NCBI GenBank assembly: GCA_021325145.1 | Contig: JAJPHR010000076.1 | Span: 1-64,000 of the forward strand | DNA: 64,000 nt | Direction: 5' to 3' | DNA from: Verrucomicrobiota bacterium | GTDB lineage: Bacteria; Verrucomicrobiota; Verrucomicrobiia; Limisphaerales; Pedosphaeraceae | Program-made: the position numbers and the translations under genes | Shown here: positions 1-9,368 of the stretch, one piece after another | How positions within the stretch are numbered: position 1 is the stretch's first letter | How the letters are laid out: the number at the start of each line of letters is the position of its first letter | Notes under the pieces: model-generated | Database searches by the model: none | The model's input: only the letters and a program-made list of their open reading frames with translations | What the model was told of the DNA's origin: nothing

Positions 1-3000
1 GGCACCGAAGGCAAACTGGGCGGCCAGGCCGAAGTGCGCGGCGTGTCCGGCACGTGGAAGGACTTGACCGACAACGTGAACTTCATGGCCGGCAACCTGA
101 CGAACCAGGTGCGCGGCATCGCGAAAGTGGTGACGGCAGTGGCCAACGGCGATTTGAAACGCAAGCTGCTGGTCGATGCCAAGGGCGAAATCGCCGAATT
201 GGCGGACACGATCAACGGGATGATCGAAACGCTGGCCATCTTCGCCGACCAGGTGACGACGGTTGCGCGCGAAGTGGGTGTCGAAGGCAAACTGGGCGGC
301 CAGGCCAACGTGCCCGGCGCGGCGGGAACCTGGAAGGACTTGACGGACAACGTCAATCAGTTGGCGGCCAATCTGACGACGCAGGTGCGCGCCATCGCGG
401 ACGTGGCGACGGCGGTGACGAAAGGCGACCTGACGCGCTCCATTCAAGTGGCGGCGCAGGGCGAAGTCGCGGCGTTGAAAGACAACATCAACGAAATGAT
501 CCGCAACCTCAAGGACACCACGATCAAGACGAACGAGCAGGACTGGCTCAAGACGAACCTGGCCAAGTTCACGCGCATGCTCCAGGGGCAAAAGGACATG
601 TTGACGGTCGGCAAGTTGATCCTGTCGGAACTGGCGCCGGTCGTTTCCGCGCAGCACGGCGTGTTTTACGTGGTGGAGTCGCCGAAGGAAGAAGCCATCG
701 AGAAGCCGGAGGACAACGAAGCCTATCTCAAGCTGCTGGCCAGCTACGCGTTCCGCAATCGCAAGAACGTCAGCAACAAGTTTTCGCTGGGTGAAGGGCT
801 GGTCGGCCAGGCGGCGCTGGAAAAGGAGCGCATCCTGATCACCAACGCGCCGAGTGATTACGTGCAGATCACCTCGGGCCTCGGCCAGGCGCCGCCGACG
901 AACATCATCGTGCTGCCGGTCTTGTTTGAAGGCCAGGTCAAGGCCGTGATGGAACTGTCCTCGTTCGAGCAATTCAGCCCGACGCACCAGGCGTTCCTCG
1001 ATCAATTGGTCGAGAGTATCGGCATCGTGCTCAACACGATCGAGGCCAATACGCGAACGGAGGATTTGCTCAAACAATCGCAATCGCTGGCCAAGGAGCT
1101 GCAAAGCCGCCAGGAAGAGTTGCAGAACACGAACAAGGAATTGCAGGAGAAAGCCAAGCTGCTCGCGGAACAAAACGCGGAAGTCGAACGCAAAAACACG
1201 GAAGTGGAACAGGCCCGCCAGGCGCTGGAAGAAAAAGCCAAGCAGCTCGCGCTCACTTCGAAATACAAATCCGAATTCCTCGCGAACATGTCGCACGAGT
1301 TGCGCACGCCACTCAACAGCCTGCTCATCCTTGCCGACCAGCTCGCGCACAATCCGGAGGGCAACCTTACCTCGAAACAGATCGAGTTCTCCAAGACCAT
1401 CCATGCCTCGGGCAACGACCTGCTCAGCCTCATCAACGACATTCTCGACCTCTCCAAGATCGAATCGGGCACGGTCACGGTCGATATCGCGGAGTTGCGA
1501 TTCGTCGAGTTGCAGGATTATGTCGAACGCACCTTCCGGCACGTGGCCGATTCCAAGGACCTCGAATTCTCCATCGAACTGGATCCGAACCTGCCGCATC
1601 ACATGTTCACGGACGCGCAGCGTCTGGAGCAGGTCATTCGGAACCTGCTGTCGAACGCGTTCAAGTTCACGGAGCGGGGTGGCGTTACCTTCACCATGGC
1701 GGTGGTGACCGAAGGCTGGACGCCCGATCGCGAATCCCTGAACCATGCGCGATCGGTGGTGGCGTTCTCGGTCACCGACACCGGCATCGGCATTGCGCCG
1801 GAGAAACAGCAAATCATCTTCGAAGCGTTCCAACAGGCCGACGGCAGCACGAGCCGCAAGTACGGCGGCACCGGGCTGGGCCTGGCGATCAGCCGCGAAA
1901 TTGCGCGGTTGCTCGGCGGGGAAATCCGCCTGGCCAGCGCCATCGGCCAGGGCAGCACGTTCACGCTCTACCTGCCGCACATGCACGTCCCGATGCGCTC
2001 GCCGCGCAAGGACACGCCTCGTCCGCCCGCCATTGCCGGGCCGGTCATCGACCTGGATGCCCGGGAAGTCGTGGACGGCGGTGAACTCGTTCAATCCCTG
2101 GCCTCGGTGGACGATGATCGCGGCCAAATTGAACCGGGTGATCGCGTCATCCTGATCGTGGAAGACGACATGAGCTACGCCGGCATCCTGCTGGAGATGG
2201 CGCACGCGAAGGGGTTCAAGGGCATTGTGGTTCCGGCCGGTTCCGCGGCCATTGCGATGGCGCGCGAGTTGAAGCCGGACGCCATCACGCTGGACCTGCA
2301 TCTGCCGGACCTGGATGGCTGGCGCGTCCTCGACCGTTTGAAGATGGATTGGGCGACGCGGCACATTCCCGTCCAGGTCATCTCCGTGGACGAGAAGCAG
2401 GGGCAGGAACTGGCCCGCGGAGCGCTGTCCTTCGTCACGAAGTCCGAGAAGAAGGAAACTCTGGAACAAGCGTTCGATGAATTGAAGAATTTCACCGGCC
2501 GCCCGGTGAAGAACCTGCTGGTGGTCGAGGACGACGAAATCCAGCGGATGAGCATCACGGACCTGATCGGGAACGGGGATGTGAAAACGACGCTGGTGGG
2601 CAGCGGTCGCGAGGCCCTGGACGCCTTGTCGCAACAACACTTCGATTGCATGGTGCTGGATTTGGGCCTGCCCGACATGCCCGGTGTGCAATTGCTCGAG
2701 GAGATCAAAAAAGAAGGCGCGCGGAAACTGCCGGTGATCATTTACACGGCTAAAGACCTCCTGGAAGAGGAGGAATCCAAGCTGAAGCAACTTGCCGAAA
2801 CCATCGTGGTGAAGGACGCGCGTTCGCCCGAACGGTTGCTGGATGAAACCGCCCTGTTCCTCCATCGCAATGTCGCCCGCCTGCCGGAACGCCAGCGGCG
2901 GATGCTGGAATTCCTGCATCACGGCGTCCTGGAAGGCAAGAAGGTGCTGCTGGTCGATGATGACATCCGGAACATCTTCGCGATGACCAGCGTGCTCGAA

Positions 3001-3303
3001 CGATTCAAGATGAACGTGGTTTCCGCCGAGAACGGCAAGGAAGCCATTGAGAAGTTGCTCGAGGCGCGGGACATCGATATCGTGCTCATGGACATCATGT
3101 TGCCGACGATGGACGGTTATGCGACGACGCGGGCCATCCGTGAAATAGCGGGTTTTGAAGAGCTGCCCATCGTGGCGGTGACCGCCAAGGCCATGAAAGG
3201 CGACCGCGAGAAGTGCATCGCGGCCGGCGCGTCGGATTACTTGTCCAAGCCGGTGGATACGGAACAACTGCGCTCGATCCTCAGGCTGTGGTTGCACCGA
3301 TAG
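1..3303 (+). CDS. Poly-HAMP/GAF hybrid histidine kinase with three receiver domains (5' partial)
   Basis: The reading frame is open from base 1, so the start lies upstream of the window; 1,100 residues are visible. The order is: tandem HAMP-like repeats of about 92 residues (visible to about codon 180), a GAF domain, a long Glu/Lys/Gln-rich coiled coil, HisKA with the H-box SHELRTPLN (His codon at 1294), HATPase_c with the N-box NLLSNAFKF and the G-boxes DTGIGI and GTGLGLAIS, then three receivers with phosphoacceptor Asp codons at 2293, 2659 and 3091. No membrane segment is visible, so the HAMP array probably acts as a cytoplasmic signal relay, as in group III (Nik1/Os-1-like) hybrid kinases. 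The ligand is unknown. The next kinase overlaps or abuts its stop, which implies one transcript. Confidence 0.95.
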   Translation, partial: GTEGKLGGQAEVRGVSGTWKDLTDNVNFMAGNLTNQVRGIAKVVTAVANGDLKRKLLVDAKGEIAELADTINGMIETLAIFADQVTTVAREVGVEGKLGGQANVPGAAGTWKDLTDNVNQLAANLTTQVRAIADVATAVTKGDLTRSIQVAAQGEVAALKDNINEMIRNLKDTTIKTNEQDWLKTNLAKFTRMLQGQKDMLTVGKLILSELAPVVSAQHGVFYVVESPKEEAIEKPEDNEAYLKLLASYAFRNRKNVSNKFSLGEGLVGQAALEKERILITNAPSDYVQITSGLGQAPPTNIIVLPVLFEGQVKAVMELSSFEQFSPTHQAFLDQLVESIGIVLNTIEANTRTEDLLKQSQSLAKELQSRQEELQNTNKELQEKAKLLAEQNAEVERKNTEVEQARQALEEKAKQLALTSKYKSEFLANMSHELRTPLNSLLILADQLAHNPEGNLTSKQIEFSKTIHASGNDLLSLINDILDLSKIESGTVTVDIAELRFVELQDYVERTFRHVADSKDLEFSIELDPNLPHHMFTDAQRLEQVIRNLLSNAFKFTERGGVTFTMAVVTEGWTPDRESLNHARSVVAFSVTDTGIGIAPEKQQIIFEAFQQADGSTSRKYGGTGLGLAISREIARLLGGEIRLASAIGQGSTFTLYLPHMHVPMRSPRKDTPRPPAIAGPVIDLDAREVVDGGELVQSLASVDDDRGQIEPGDRVILIVEDDMSYAGILLEMAHAKGFKGIVVPAGSAAIAMARELKPDAITLDLHLPDLDGWRVLDRLKMDWATRHIPVQVISVDEKQGQELARGALSFVTKSEKKETLEQAFDELKNFTGRPVKNLLVVEDDEIQRMSITDLIGNGDVKTTLVGSGREALDALSQQHFDCMVLDLGLPDMPGVQLLEEIKKEGARKLPVIIYTAKDLLEEEESKLKQLAETIVVKDARSPERLLDETALFLHRNVARLPERQRRMLEFLHHGVLEGKKVLLVDDDIRNIFAMTSVLERFKMNVVSAENGKEAIEKLLEARDIDIVLMDIMLPTMDGYATTRAIREIAGFEELPIVAVTAKAMKGDREKCIAAGASDYLSKPVDTEQLRSILRLWLHR

Positions 3304-4997
3304 ATAAGACTCGAAACTGCTTGCGAACACCTGACGACATCATTGCCGCGCGCGTCTCGCCGCCCGCTGATAAGGGCGAAGTTGCCGCCAAACCGGGAAG
3401 CGACGGCGAAAGCGCGCCTGATTCGGGCAAGGTGAACATCCTGATGGTGGATGACCGGGCGGACAAGCTGCTGGCATTGGAGGCGGTGCTTTCGAGCCTG
3501 GGGCAAAACCTGATCAAGGCGTATTCCGGCAAGGAGGCGCTCAAGCTGCTGCTCAAACAGGAATTCGCCGTCATCCTGCTCGACGTTTCCATGCCGGTGA
3601 TGGACGGCTTTGAAACCGCCGCGATGATCCGGCAACGGGCCAACTCGGAGCATACGCCGATCATCTTCGTCACATCGCACAACGACTCGGAGAACCATAT
3701 CGCCCGGGGTTATTCGCTCGGCGCGGTCGATTACATCCTTTCCCCCATCGTGCCCGGAGTGCTGAAGAGCAAGGTCTCGGTGTTCGTGGAGTTGTTCAAG
3801 CAGACCGAGAAAATCAAGCAGCAGGCGGAGCAGTTGCGGCGGATGGAGGAGGCGCAACACCAGCGGCGGTTGAGCGAGGCGGTGGACCGGCTGGAGGCGG
3901 AAACCAAGCGCAACCGGTTTTTCACGCTCGCGCTGGACATGCTGGCAATCGCCAATTTCGAGGGCTATATCCTCCAGTGCAATCCCGCGTGGGAGAAGGT
4001 GCTGGGGCATTCCGAGGCGGAATTCCGGGCGCGGCCAGGCCTGGATTTCAGCCATCCGGAAGACCAGGCCGATTTCGCCGCCGAATTGCGCAAGCTTCGG
4101 GAGGGCCTGGAGACAACCTATTTCGAAGGGCGTTGCCAGCACAAGGACGGCTCATACCGGTGGCTCGGGTGGACGGCGGTGCCTTTCCCCGCCGAACGGT
4201 TGATTTACATTTTTGCCCGCGACATCACCGCGCAAAAACAAACCGCGGAACAGATCCTGAGACTGAACCAGGAATTACAGCGGCGCGTGGCGGACTTGAC
4301 CGAGGTGAATGTGGAACTGGAAGCGTTCAATTATTCGATTTCGCATGACTTGCGCGCGCCGGTGCGGTCGATGCAGGGATTCGCGCGCGCGCTGCTCGAG
4401 GATGAGGAGACGCAGCTCAGTCCGGACGGCAAATCGTACGCGGAGCGCATCGTCAATTCCGGCAGCTACATGGACACCTTGCTGCAGGATTTGCTGGAGT
4501 ACAGCCGGTTGACACGCGCGGAACTCAAGCTCAGCCCGGTAAACCTGGACAAGGTCCTGAAGGAGGTGCTGACGCACAATTGCCGGGAAATCCAGGAGCG
4601 CAACGCGCGGGTGGAAGTGCAACCGCCCCTCGGCTGGGTGGTGGCGCACCCGGCGACGTTGAACCAGATCATCGCGAATCTGATCGGGAATGCCGTGAAA
4701 TTCGTCGCCTCGGACCGCCAGCCGCACGTGCAGGTACGGGCCGAGCCCAGCCCCGGGTGCATTCGCCTGCTGATGAAGGACAACGGCATAGGCATCGCTC
4801 CGGCGCATCAAAAGAAGATTTTCGGCCTGTTCGAGCGCCTGCACAGCAGCACGGCCTACCCGGGCACGGGCATCGGCCTGGCCATCGTGCGCAAAGGCAC
4901 CGAGCGCATGGGCGGACGCCTGGGGGTGGAGTCGAAGCTGGGCGAAGGCAGTTGTTTCTGGATCGAATTGGCGAAAGCGCAAGTTGACGAGCCCTAG
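3288..4997 (+). CDS. REC-PAS sensor histidine kinase
   Basis: Cytoplasmic kinase of about 569 residues. A receiver domain comes first (Asp99 in [13 protein letters not shown]), then a coiled-coil linker, a PAS domain ([15 protein letters not shown] and [11 protein letters not shown]), HisKA with H353 in SISHDLRAP, and HATPase_c ([26 protein letters not shown]). The bacteriophytochrome-type H-box suggests that its partner is the small Rcp1-like regulator just downstream. The start is uncertain: the frame is open back to a GTG at 3213, but those codons read out of frame over the previous kinase. GTG 3288 (16-bp overlap) or TTG 3321 are more sensible. The N-terminal receiver could take phosphate from the upstream hybrid kinase, which would make this a relay step. 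Confidence 0.92.
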   Translation: MVAPIDKTRNCLRTPDDIIAARVSPPADKGEVAAKPGSDGESAPDSGKVNILMVDDRADKLLALEAVLSSLGQNLIKAYSGKEALKLLLKQEFAVILLDVSMPVMDGFETAAMIRQRANSEHTPIIFVTSHNDSENHIARGYSLGAVDYILSPIVPGVLKSKVSVFVELFKQTEKIKQQAEQLRRMEEAQHQRRLSEAVDRLEAETKRNRFFTLALDMLAIANFEGYILQCNPAWEKVLGHSEAEFRARPGLDFSHPEDQADFAAELRKLREGLETTYFEGRCQHKDGSYRWLGWTAVPFPAERLIYIFARDITAQKQTAEQILRLNQELQRRVADLTEVNVELEAFNYSISHDLRAPVRSMQGFARALLEDEETQLSPDGKSYAERIVNSGSYMDTLLQDLLEYSRLTRAELKLSPVNLDKVLKEVLTHNCREIQERNARVEVQPPLGWVVAHPATLNQIIANLIGNAVKFVASDRQPHVQVRAEPSPGCIRLLMKDNGIGIAPAHQKKIFGLFERLHSSTAYPGTGIGLAIVRKGTERMGGRLGVESKLGEGSCFWIELAKAQVDEP

Positions 4998-5005
4998 CTG
5001 ACGCC

Positions 5006-5452
5006 ATGCCCAAGAATAATGTGATACTGCACGTTGAGGACGATGCCAATGACGTGGAGTTGGTGGAAATGGCCTTTCGCAAAGCAAAAGCCGGGTGCCA
5101 GTTGGTCGGGGTAAACGACGGCGACCAGGCCGTCGGCTATCTCAGCGGGGAAGGCGCTTACGCGGACCGGCAGGCGCATCCGTTCCCCGCCTTGGTCCTG
5201 CTGGACCTCAAGCTGCCGCTCCGCTCAGGCTTTGAAGTGCTGGAGTGGGTGCGGTCCCAGAGTGACGCCCGGATCCGCCGATTGCCCATTCTGATGCTCA
5301 CCTCCTCAAATCAACCGGTGGACATTGCGCGCGCGTATGAGCTGGGCGCAAATTCATATCTGGTGAAGCCCGCCGACCTGGGAGTTTTAACCGACCTGGC
5401 CAAGGCCGTTGAAGCCTATTGGATCACGTTCAATGTGCCGATGGGCACGTAG
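5006..5452 (+). CDS. Single-domain response regulator, Rcp1-like
   Basis: Stand-alone receiver of 148 residues with acidic pocket HVEDDAND, phosphoacceptor Asp67 in LLDLKLPLRSGFEVL, switch Thr/Ser in LMLTSS and the Lys of YLVKP. There is no output domain. The YLSGEGAYADRQAHPFPALVL segment is typical of the small regulators that serve phytochrome-like kinases. It begins 8 bp after the stop of the REC-PAS kinase, so it is probably co-expressed and its cognate target. A close paralogue sits on the opposite strand at 7869-8315. Confidence 0.93.
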   Translation: MPKNNVILHVEDDANDVELVEMAFRKAKAGCQLVGVNDGDQAVGYLSGEGAYADRQAHPFPALVLLDLKLPLRSGFEVLEWVRSQSDARIRRLPILMLTSSNQPVDIARAYELGANSYLVKPADLGVLTDLAKAVEAYWITFNVPMGT

Positions 5453-5541
5453 GAGGCTCGCCATTATAGTGGGACAAGTTTCCGAAATGAGGGCGAGCCT
5501 TTGCATCCAAGAACTTCACTTCAACTGAATTGTTCCGGCTT

Positions 5542-5622
5542 GGAACCTATCCTGGTAGGGCGGGCAGTCCTCCGCCCGTCGTCGGCGCGCACGGAGTGAC
5601 GCGCCCTACCGAGATAGGCTCC
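5542..5622. repeat. Inverted repeat with 21-bp arms
   Basis: Arms 5542-5562 and 5602-5622 are complementary at about 19 of 21 positions. They enclose a GC-rich REP-like core related to the repeats at 6405-6673 and 44868-44940, with shared words GGTAGGGCGGGCAGTCCT and GCGCGCAC. Confidence 0.7.
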
Positions 5623-5709
5623 TGGTCAAATCGTACCCCGCCTTCTTGTGTCGCATTTTCTGAATGCTTTCGCGTCAGCCAGTGTGACATTTATTGGCAC
5701 ACCTGCCTG

Positions 5710-5781
5710 GGAACGCAGAGCTCCTGCGTTCCTTTGCCGCCCAGACATAAAACTGCAACCACGCAGAGCAGGAGCTCTGCG
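5710..5781. repeat. Two adjacent perfect hairpins
   Basis: The first is a 9-bp stem GGAACGCAG/CTGCGTTCC with a 5-nt loop (5710-5732). The second is an 8-bp stem CGCAGAGC/GCTCTGCG with a 4-nt loop (5762-5781). Neither is followed by a T tract, so they look more like REP elements than terminators. Confidence 0.65.
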
Positions 5782-5810
5782 CTTTGTTCCAATGTCCGAG
5801 GTGTTACCGT

Positions 5811-6000
5811 AAAAAGAAAAATTCATTTGCATTCAGGGAAAGAGTGTGCTCTAATCCAGGGGTCGGTCAGGGAGGGGTCGGCGCCTGGCGTCGGAATGAC
5901 CAATGCTTAATGTCCAAGGCCAAAGGTGCGCTTGGACCGGCGGCGAAGGTGGATTTTGCCGGGCTCCATTGGGAGCCGGGCTGGTTCTTTGACAATTTAA
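5811..6000 (+). repeat. Dispersed element, family C, copy 1
   Basis: This stretch resembles the reverse complement of about 17090-17310 over roughly 180 bp. Shared words include AAATTCATTTGCATTCAG, GTGCTCTAAT, GGTCGGCCAGGGAGGGG (one mismatch), ATGACCAATG, ATGTCCAAGGCC and GGGAGCCGGGC. In one frame both copies can be read as a peptide containing a V/L-D-F-x-x-L-x-W-E-P-G core. Copy 1 carries an indel relative to copy 2, so no intact gene is claimed. Confidence 0.7.
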
Positions 6001-6100
6001 AACCTCGCGGAAGCAAACGGCGATCACGAGGCCACGGGTAAACGATTTGGCCGGCCCAGTGTAGAATAAAATATGACGTGTTTCCGGCGTCGCCGGGCGA

Positions 6101-6143
6101 AAATTAAGGTAAATTAAACCAAATTAAAGTAAATTAAACCAAA
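6101..6143. repeat. 10-bp-phased AAATTAA array, copy 1
   Basis: Four consecutive 10-mers begin with AAATTAA (AAATTAAGGT, AAATTAAACC, AAATTAAAGT, AAATTAAACC). Exact helical phasing of AT tracts suggests intrinsic curvature or cooperative protein binding. The same array recurs at 45457-45492. Confidence 0.8.
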
Positions 6144-6267
6144 AAATTAGGTTTAAGGGCTGGTTAAAGCCGGGTTTGGCCCGGAATGGACCGCCGGGAG
6201 CCAAAAGGCGCAAGGGCGGCGTGTATGCAAATCGTTTACAAGCCGCACTGCGATAATCGGCTTTTTT

Positions 6268-6297
6268 GGAATCGAACGGCTGCCTCCGTTCGATTCC
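6268..6297. repeat. Perfect 11-bp palindrome
   Basis: GGAATCGAACG (6268-6278) pairs perfectly with CGTTCGATTCC (6287-6297) across an 8-nt loop. Six T residues precede it on the + strand and none follow, so it is not a normal intrinsic terminator for either direction. Confidence 0.6.
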
Positions 6298-6404
6298 AGG
6301 AAGCACAACCGGGCCGGTCCTGGGGTTTGTTGCGGCGGGAATTTGGCGCGACGTCGGCCAGGCCTCGGGTGGCGGTAGGTGGTCCGGTTTCGGATGAGGA
6401 GCCG

Positions 6405-6673
6405 CGGCGGCGCGCACAGGAGTGCGCGCCCCACCGGCACACGGTGGTAGGGCGGGCAGTCCTCCGCACGCCGTCCCCCGAAACGATTAATGTTCAATGA
6501 GCTGCAAAACAGTTCCTGGAAAGTTCCCTGTTCGGTTGGCCCTACTCACGGACCATGAACGCGTCATTAATGAATGCGCCTGGGGCTCGCGGCGGCGCGC
6601 ACAGGAGTGCGCGCCCTACCGGCACACGATGGTAGGGCGGGCAGTCCTCTGCACGCCGTCCCCCGAAACGATT
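6405..6673 (+). repeat. Dispersed REP-like element, family A, two tandem units
   Basis: Two units (6405-6522 and 6523-6673) share CGGCGGCGCGCACAGGAGTG, GGCACACG, GGTAGGGCGGGCAGTCCT and GCACGCCGTCCCCCGAAACG. A third unit with the same segment order is at 44779-45006, including the flanking words TTCCCTGTTCGGTTGG, CATTAATGAATGCGCCTGGG and GTTCAATGAGCT. Confidence 0.8.
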
Positions 6674-6840
6674 TAAGGCAAGACAAGCGGCGGCAGGGAC
6701 GGCGCAGCGCCAGCCCTACCAAGGGCGTCGATAACGTTAATGAGATGCCCCAATGGCTGAGAGGGGTTGCTATTGAACTGGAAGGCCCCTTGCTGACTCC
6801 GCCGCAGGGTGTATGTTTTTTTTAGAGGTTAAGATGAGTT

Positions 6841-7818
6841 ATGAAACGCCAAAGATTGATTTTCCTGGCTGTGAGCCTGGCGTTGGCACCCGTAACGGGG
6901 TGGACCTCGGCAAGCACTATCGCTACCGCGCCACTTTCAACGGAAGCCACCACCGACTCCACAGACCAACTGACGCCATCGGTTCGTGAAGTAGTGAAGA
7001 TGATAAACTCGGGGGTTCCGGAGGACGTGGTCAAGAACTACATTGAAACCACGTCTTCGACCTTTAATTTGACTCCCGATGCCATTGTTCACCTGCATGA
7101 AATCGGTGTATCCAACACGGTCATTGCCACAATGTTGAGCCACGACAAGGCAATGGCTAACAACACAATTTCGACGCCGCCCGTTGCGCCCCCATCATCA
7201 GGGCAAGCGCCGGCCTATACGGCTGCTCCCTATACCAGCACGCAGCCGGATTACACCAACGACCAGGGGGTAAGCGACTATGACCTTTATGACAATTTGT
7301 CGCCTTACGGTAACTGGAACGACTCGTCCGCATACGGCTGGTATTGGCAGCCCTATAGCTGGCTGGGTTACAACTATTATCCGTGGCCCTGGCTGGGGTT
7401 CGGATTTTGGTGGAACGTTCCGGGGACCGGGTGGTGCTGGTTCCCACATTCCCACTTCCGCGACTTTGACCGGTTCGGCCGGTTCGGCCGGTTTCACGAC
7501 TTTAATCATTTCAACAGCGCGGCCCGGTTTCATGATTTTAACCGGTTCGGGAACGGATTTGCAGTCAACCACGGATTTGCGGTCAACCGATTTGGCACAC
7601 CATTCGCGGGCCACACGTTCCGGGGAACGATAGGTAGTACATCCACTGGGCATAGTTTTTCGCATTCAGTGGTTGTTGGCGGAACGGTTCATGGTGGTTT
7701 CCACAGCAGCGTGGGTGGATTTCATGGCAGCACGGGCGGATTCCATGGTGGCATGGGTGGAGGATTCCACGGCGGGGGCGGGGGCGGCGGTCATGGAGGA
7801 GGCGGAGGACACCGGTAA
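6841..7818 (+). CDS. Secreted aromatic-, His- and Gly-rich protein
   Basis: The 325-residue product starts with a Sec signal peptide (MKRQRLIFLAVSLALAPVTG). A small helical module follows (VREVVKMINSGVPEDVVKNY and EIGVSNTVIATML), of a kind I associate with verrucomicrobial secreted proteins. Next is a Tyr/Trp-rich core (LSPYGNW, YGWYWQPYSWLGYNYYPWPW) reminiscent of YxxW-type DUF6600 repeats, then an Asn/Phe/His-rich stretch and a glycine/histidine tail of G-G-F-H-G repeats. The tail could bind metal or form an extracellular matrix, but no function is known. The intergenic T8 run and a purine-rich GAGG precede the start. It stands alone, with a convergent gene downstream. Confidence 0.85.
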   Translation: MKRQRLIFLAVSLALAPVTGWTSASTIATAPLSTEATTDSTDQLTPSVREVVKMINSGVPEDVVKNYIETTSSTFNLTPDAIVHLHEIGVSNTVIATMLSHDKAMANNTISTPPVAPPSSGQAPAYTAAPYTSTQPDYTNDQGVSDYDLYDNLSPYGNWNDSSAYGWYWQPYSWLGYNYYPWPWLGFGFWWNVPGTGWCWFPHSHFRDFDRFGRFGRFHDFNHFNSAARFHDFNRFGNGFAVNHGFAVNRFGTPFAGHTFRGTIGSTSTGHSFSHSVVVGGTVHGGFHSSVGGFHGSTGGFHGGMGGGFHGGGGGGGHGGGGGHR

Positions 7819-7868
7819 ACCACTTCATCAAGAGCGCCGATCGCAAAATCGCGCCGAGCCCGTTGGAT

Positions 7869-8315
7869 TCAGGGAATGGGCTTCTGACAGGCCCTCCAAT
7901 ATTTAATTACGAGGCCCACGGTCTGGATCAGATCGTCCAAGGCTCGAGGTTTGGCAATATAGGAGTTCGCGCCGAGTTGGTATGCCTTATAAATGTCCCC
8001 TTGATCATCCGAGTTGCTCAATACAATTACGGGGATGACACAACAGGAAATATGAATTCTCACTGCGGCCAGCACTTCAAAACCGTCCATTAAGGGCATT
8101 TGCAAATCAGTCAGAATGAGGCCGGGCAAAGGGTGGAGCTGGCGATCGCCATAGGGCGATGCTCCGTGGAGATATTTCATGGCTTCGTGGCCGTTAAGGA
8201 GATGGACAATGGAGCCGGTAAACTGATTGCGCTGGAGAGCCCGTCTGAGGAGCAAGGCTTCGTTTTCACTGTCCTCGATGATTAGGATCAGTTCCGGGTC
8301 GTATGCCGCACTCAT
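7869..8315 (-). CDS. Single-domain response regulator, Rcp1-like paralogue
   Basis: Receiver-only protein of 148 residues: acidic pair IIEDSENE, phosphoacceptor Asp70 in LILTDLQMPLMDGFEVL, IVLSNS switch and YIAKP lysine. It resembles the regulator at 5006-5452 along its whole length (YLHG..PYGDRQLHPLPGL), so the two are probably duplicates. No kinase is adjacent on this strand; the kinases at 1-4997 are the nearest candidates. It converges with the secreted protein gene, with about 50 bp between stops. Confidence 0.93.
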   Translation of the reverse strand: MSAAYDPELILIIEDSENEALLLRRALQRNQFTGSIVHLLNGHEAMKYLHGASPYGDRQLHPLPGLILTDLQMPLMDGFEVLAAVRIHISCCVIPVIVLSNSDDQGDIYKAYQLGANSYIAKPRALDDLIQTVGLVIKYWRACQKPIP

Positions 8316-8635
8316 AATGCCAAAGGAACGACTCCTGCCACCAGCGGCGGCATCCTATTCAATCGTGGAAGCAATGTAAAGCGTGATCGTTTGCAAGCCC
8401 TTTGTGGCTGGTTAAATTCAAGCGCATCTTTAACACTGTTTTACCGGGAAGGCGCCGGCCCTGCCAAGTATCTTAACAGTGATGAGCTGCGCTCGATTCA
8501 AGCTTATTGAAGCAACGCTAAAAAATCTTTTTATGATACCTTTTGTGCCCGGATTACGCTTTGACTCTATGAAGACCCGCCATTTCAAATGGAAGGGCAT
8601 CACCAAACGCAATCTGACTGACAAAAGGACAATCA
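8316..8635. other. Divergent intergenic region
   Basis: 320 bp between the divergently transcribed response regulator and membrane protein genes, so it should carry both promoters. I see a weak candidate for the rightward gene (TTGAAG at 8507, TATGAT at 8532, spacer 19) and a short inverted repeat CACTGTT/AACAGTG around 8434-8480. No gene is visible. Confidence 0.5.
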
Positions 8636-9325
8636 ATGAAACGATGGGCCTGGCTGACCGCAACGCTCTACTTTGTGATACTCGCCGCTTTGACCGTGCC
8701 CGTGATTCTGCTGGCCTTTGCGCCGAAAGTAAGCACGGCGGAAGCCGTGCGGGTGTATTCGACCTGGCCGTATTGGGTCGGGCTCGGCGTGATGTTCGTC
8801 AGCCAGCTTGCGCTGTTGTCCGTGCCCGTGCGTGTGGCGAGCCGACGCCCGGTTTCCCGCCGTTCGCTGTGGCCAACCATCCTGGCGGGAGGATTGATGA
8901 TGGCCGGCCTGGCCGCCGGGGCAGTGTATTCCATTTACGAATTGATCGTCAGTGAGCATGGAAATGGAAGTTGGATTGCATGGGTCGCGCTTGGGCTGGG
9001 GCTGCTCTCGTGGATCATTTGGACATGGATTTTCGCGCGCATGAGCCGTTTGGAAAATGCCTCTGACACCATATCGCGCCTGTGCCGCCGGCTTTTCAAA
9101 GGCAGCATCCTCGAACTGTTGATTGCAGTGCCAACGCACATCGTCGCCCGTTCCCGGGATTACTGCTGCGCCGGATTCATGACTTTCCTCGGCCTGACCA
9201 TGGGGGCGGCCGTGATGCTGTTCTCGTTTGGTCCCGCGGTATTTTTTCTGTTCGCGGAACGCTGGCGGCGCCTGCATCCGGAAGGGGGCGGAAGCGCGGG
9301 AGGCACGCAAGAAAACACAGTTTAA
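8636..9325 (+). CDS. Integral membrane protein of unknown function
   Basis: 229 residues with about five hydrophobic segments (around residues 7-28, 44-62, 80-102, 115-135 and 175-205). The extreme C-terminus is polar (GGGSAGGTQENTV). A cytosolic stretch contains SRLCRRLFKGSILELLIAVP and a Cys pair in YCCAG. I recognise no family. A good ribosome site (AAAGGAC) lies just ahead of the ATG. The next gene is convergent. Confidence 0.85.
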   Translation: MKRWAWLTATLYFVILAALTVPVILLAFAPKVSTAEAVRVYSTWPYWVGLGVMFVSQLALLSVPVRVASRRPVSRRSLWPTILAGGLMMAGLAAGAVYSIYELIVSEHGNGSWIAWVALGLGLLSWIIWTWIFARMSRLENASDTISRLCRRLFKGSILELLIAVPTHIVARSRDYCCAGFMTFLGLTMGAAVMLFSFGPAVFFLFAERWRRLHPEGGGSAGGTQENTV

Positions 9326-9368
9326 TCACAACCGCCAAACCATCCAAAAGAAAGGCAACCCCGCGCGA

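Larger units (their letters stand above)
5453..6840. other. 1.4-kb gene-poor, repeat-packed intergenic region
   Basis: No open frame here has family resemblance or coherent codon use. The region instead holds inverted repeats (5542-5622; 5710-5732; 5762-5781; 6268-6297), a copy of a dispersed element also found at 17090-17310, a 10-bp-phased AT-rich array at 6101-6143, and two units of a repeat that recurs at 44779-45006. The frames at 5530-6041 and 6186-6825 are repeat translations and are not called as genes. Confidence 0.75.

Noticed and set aside
5530-6041. Two overlapping + strand frames after the response regulator gene.
   Set aside because: They translate hairpins and the family C repeat, with no homology and atypical codon use.
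6744-6800. GGCTGAGAGG and TTGAACTGG words reminiscent of a TPP riboswitch upstream of 6841.
   Set aside because: The ACCC partner, the conserved 5' GGG-GxxC stem and the CCTGATCTGG core are absent, and the downstream gene is not related to thiamine.
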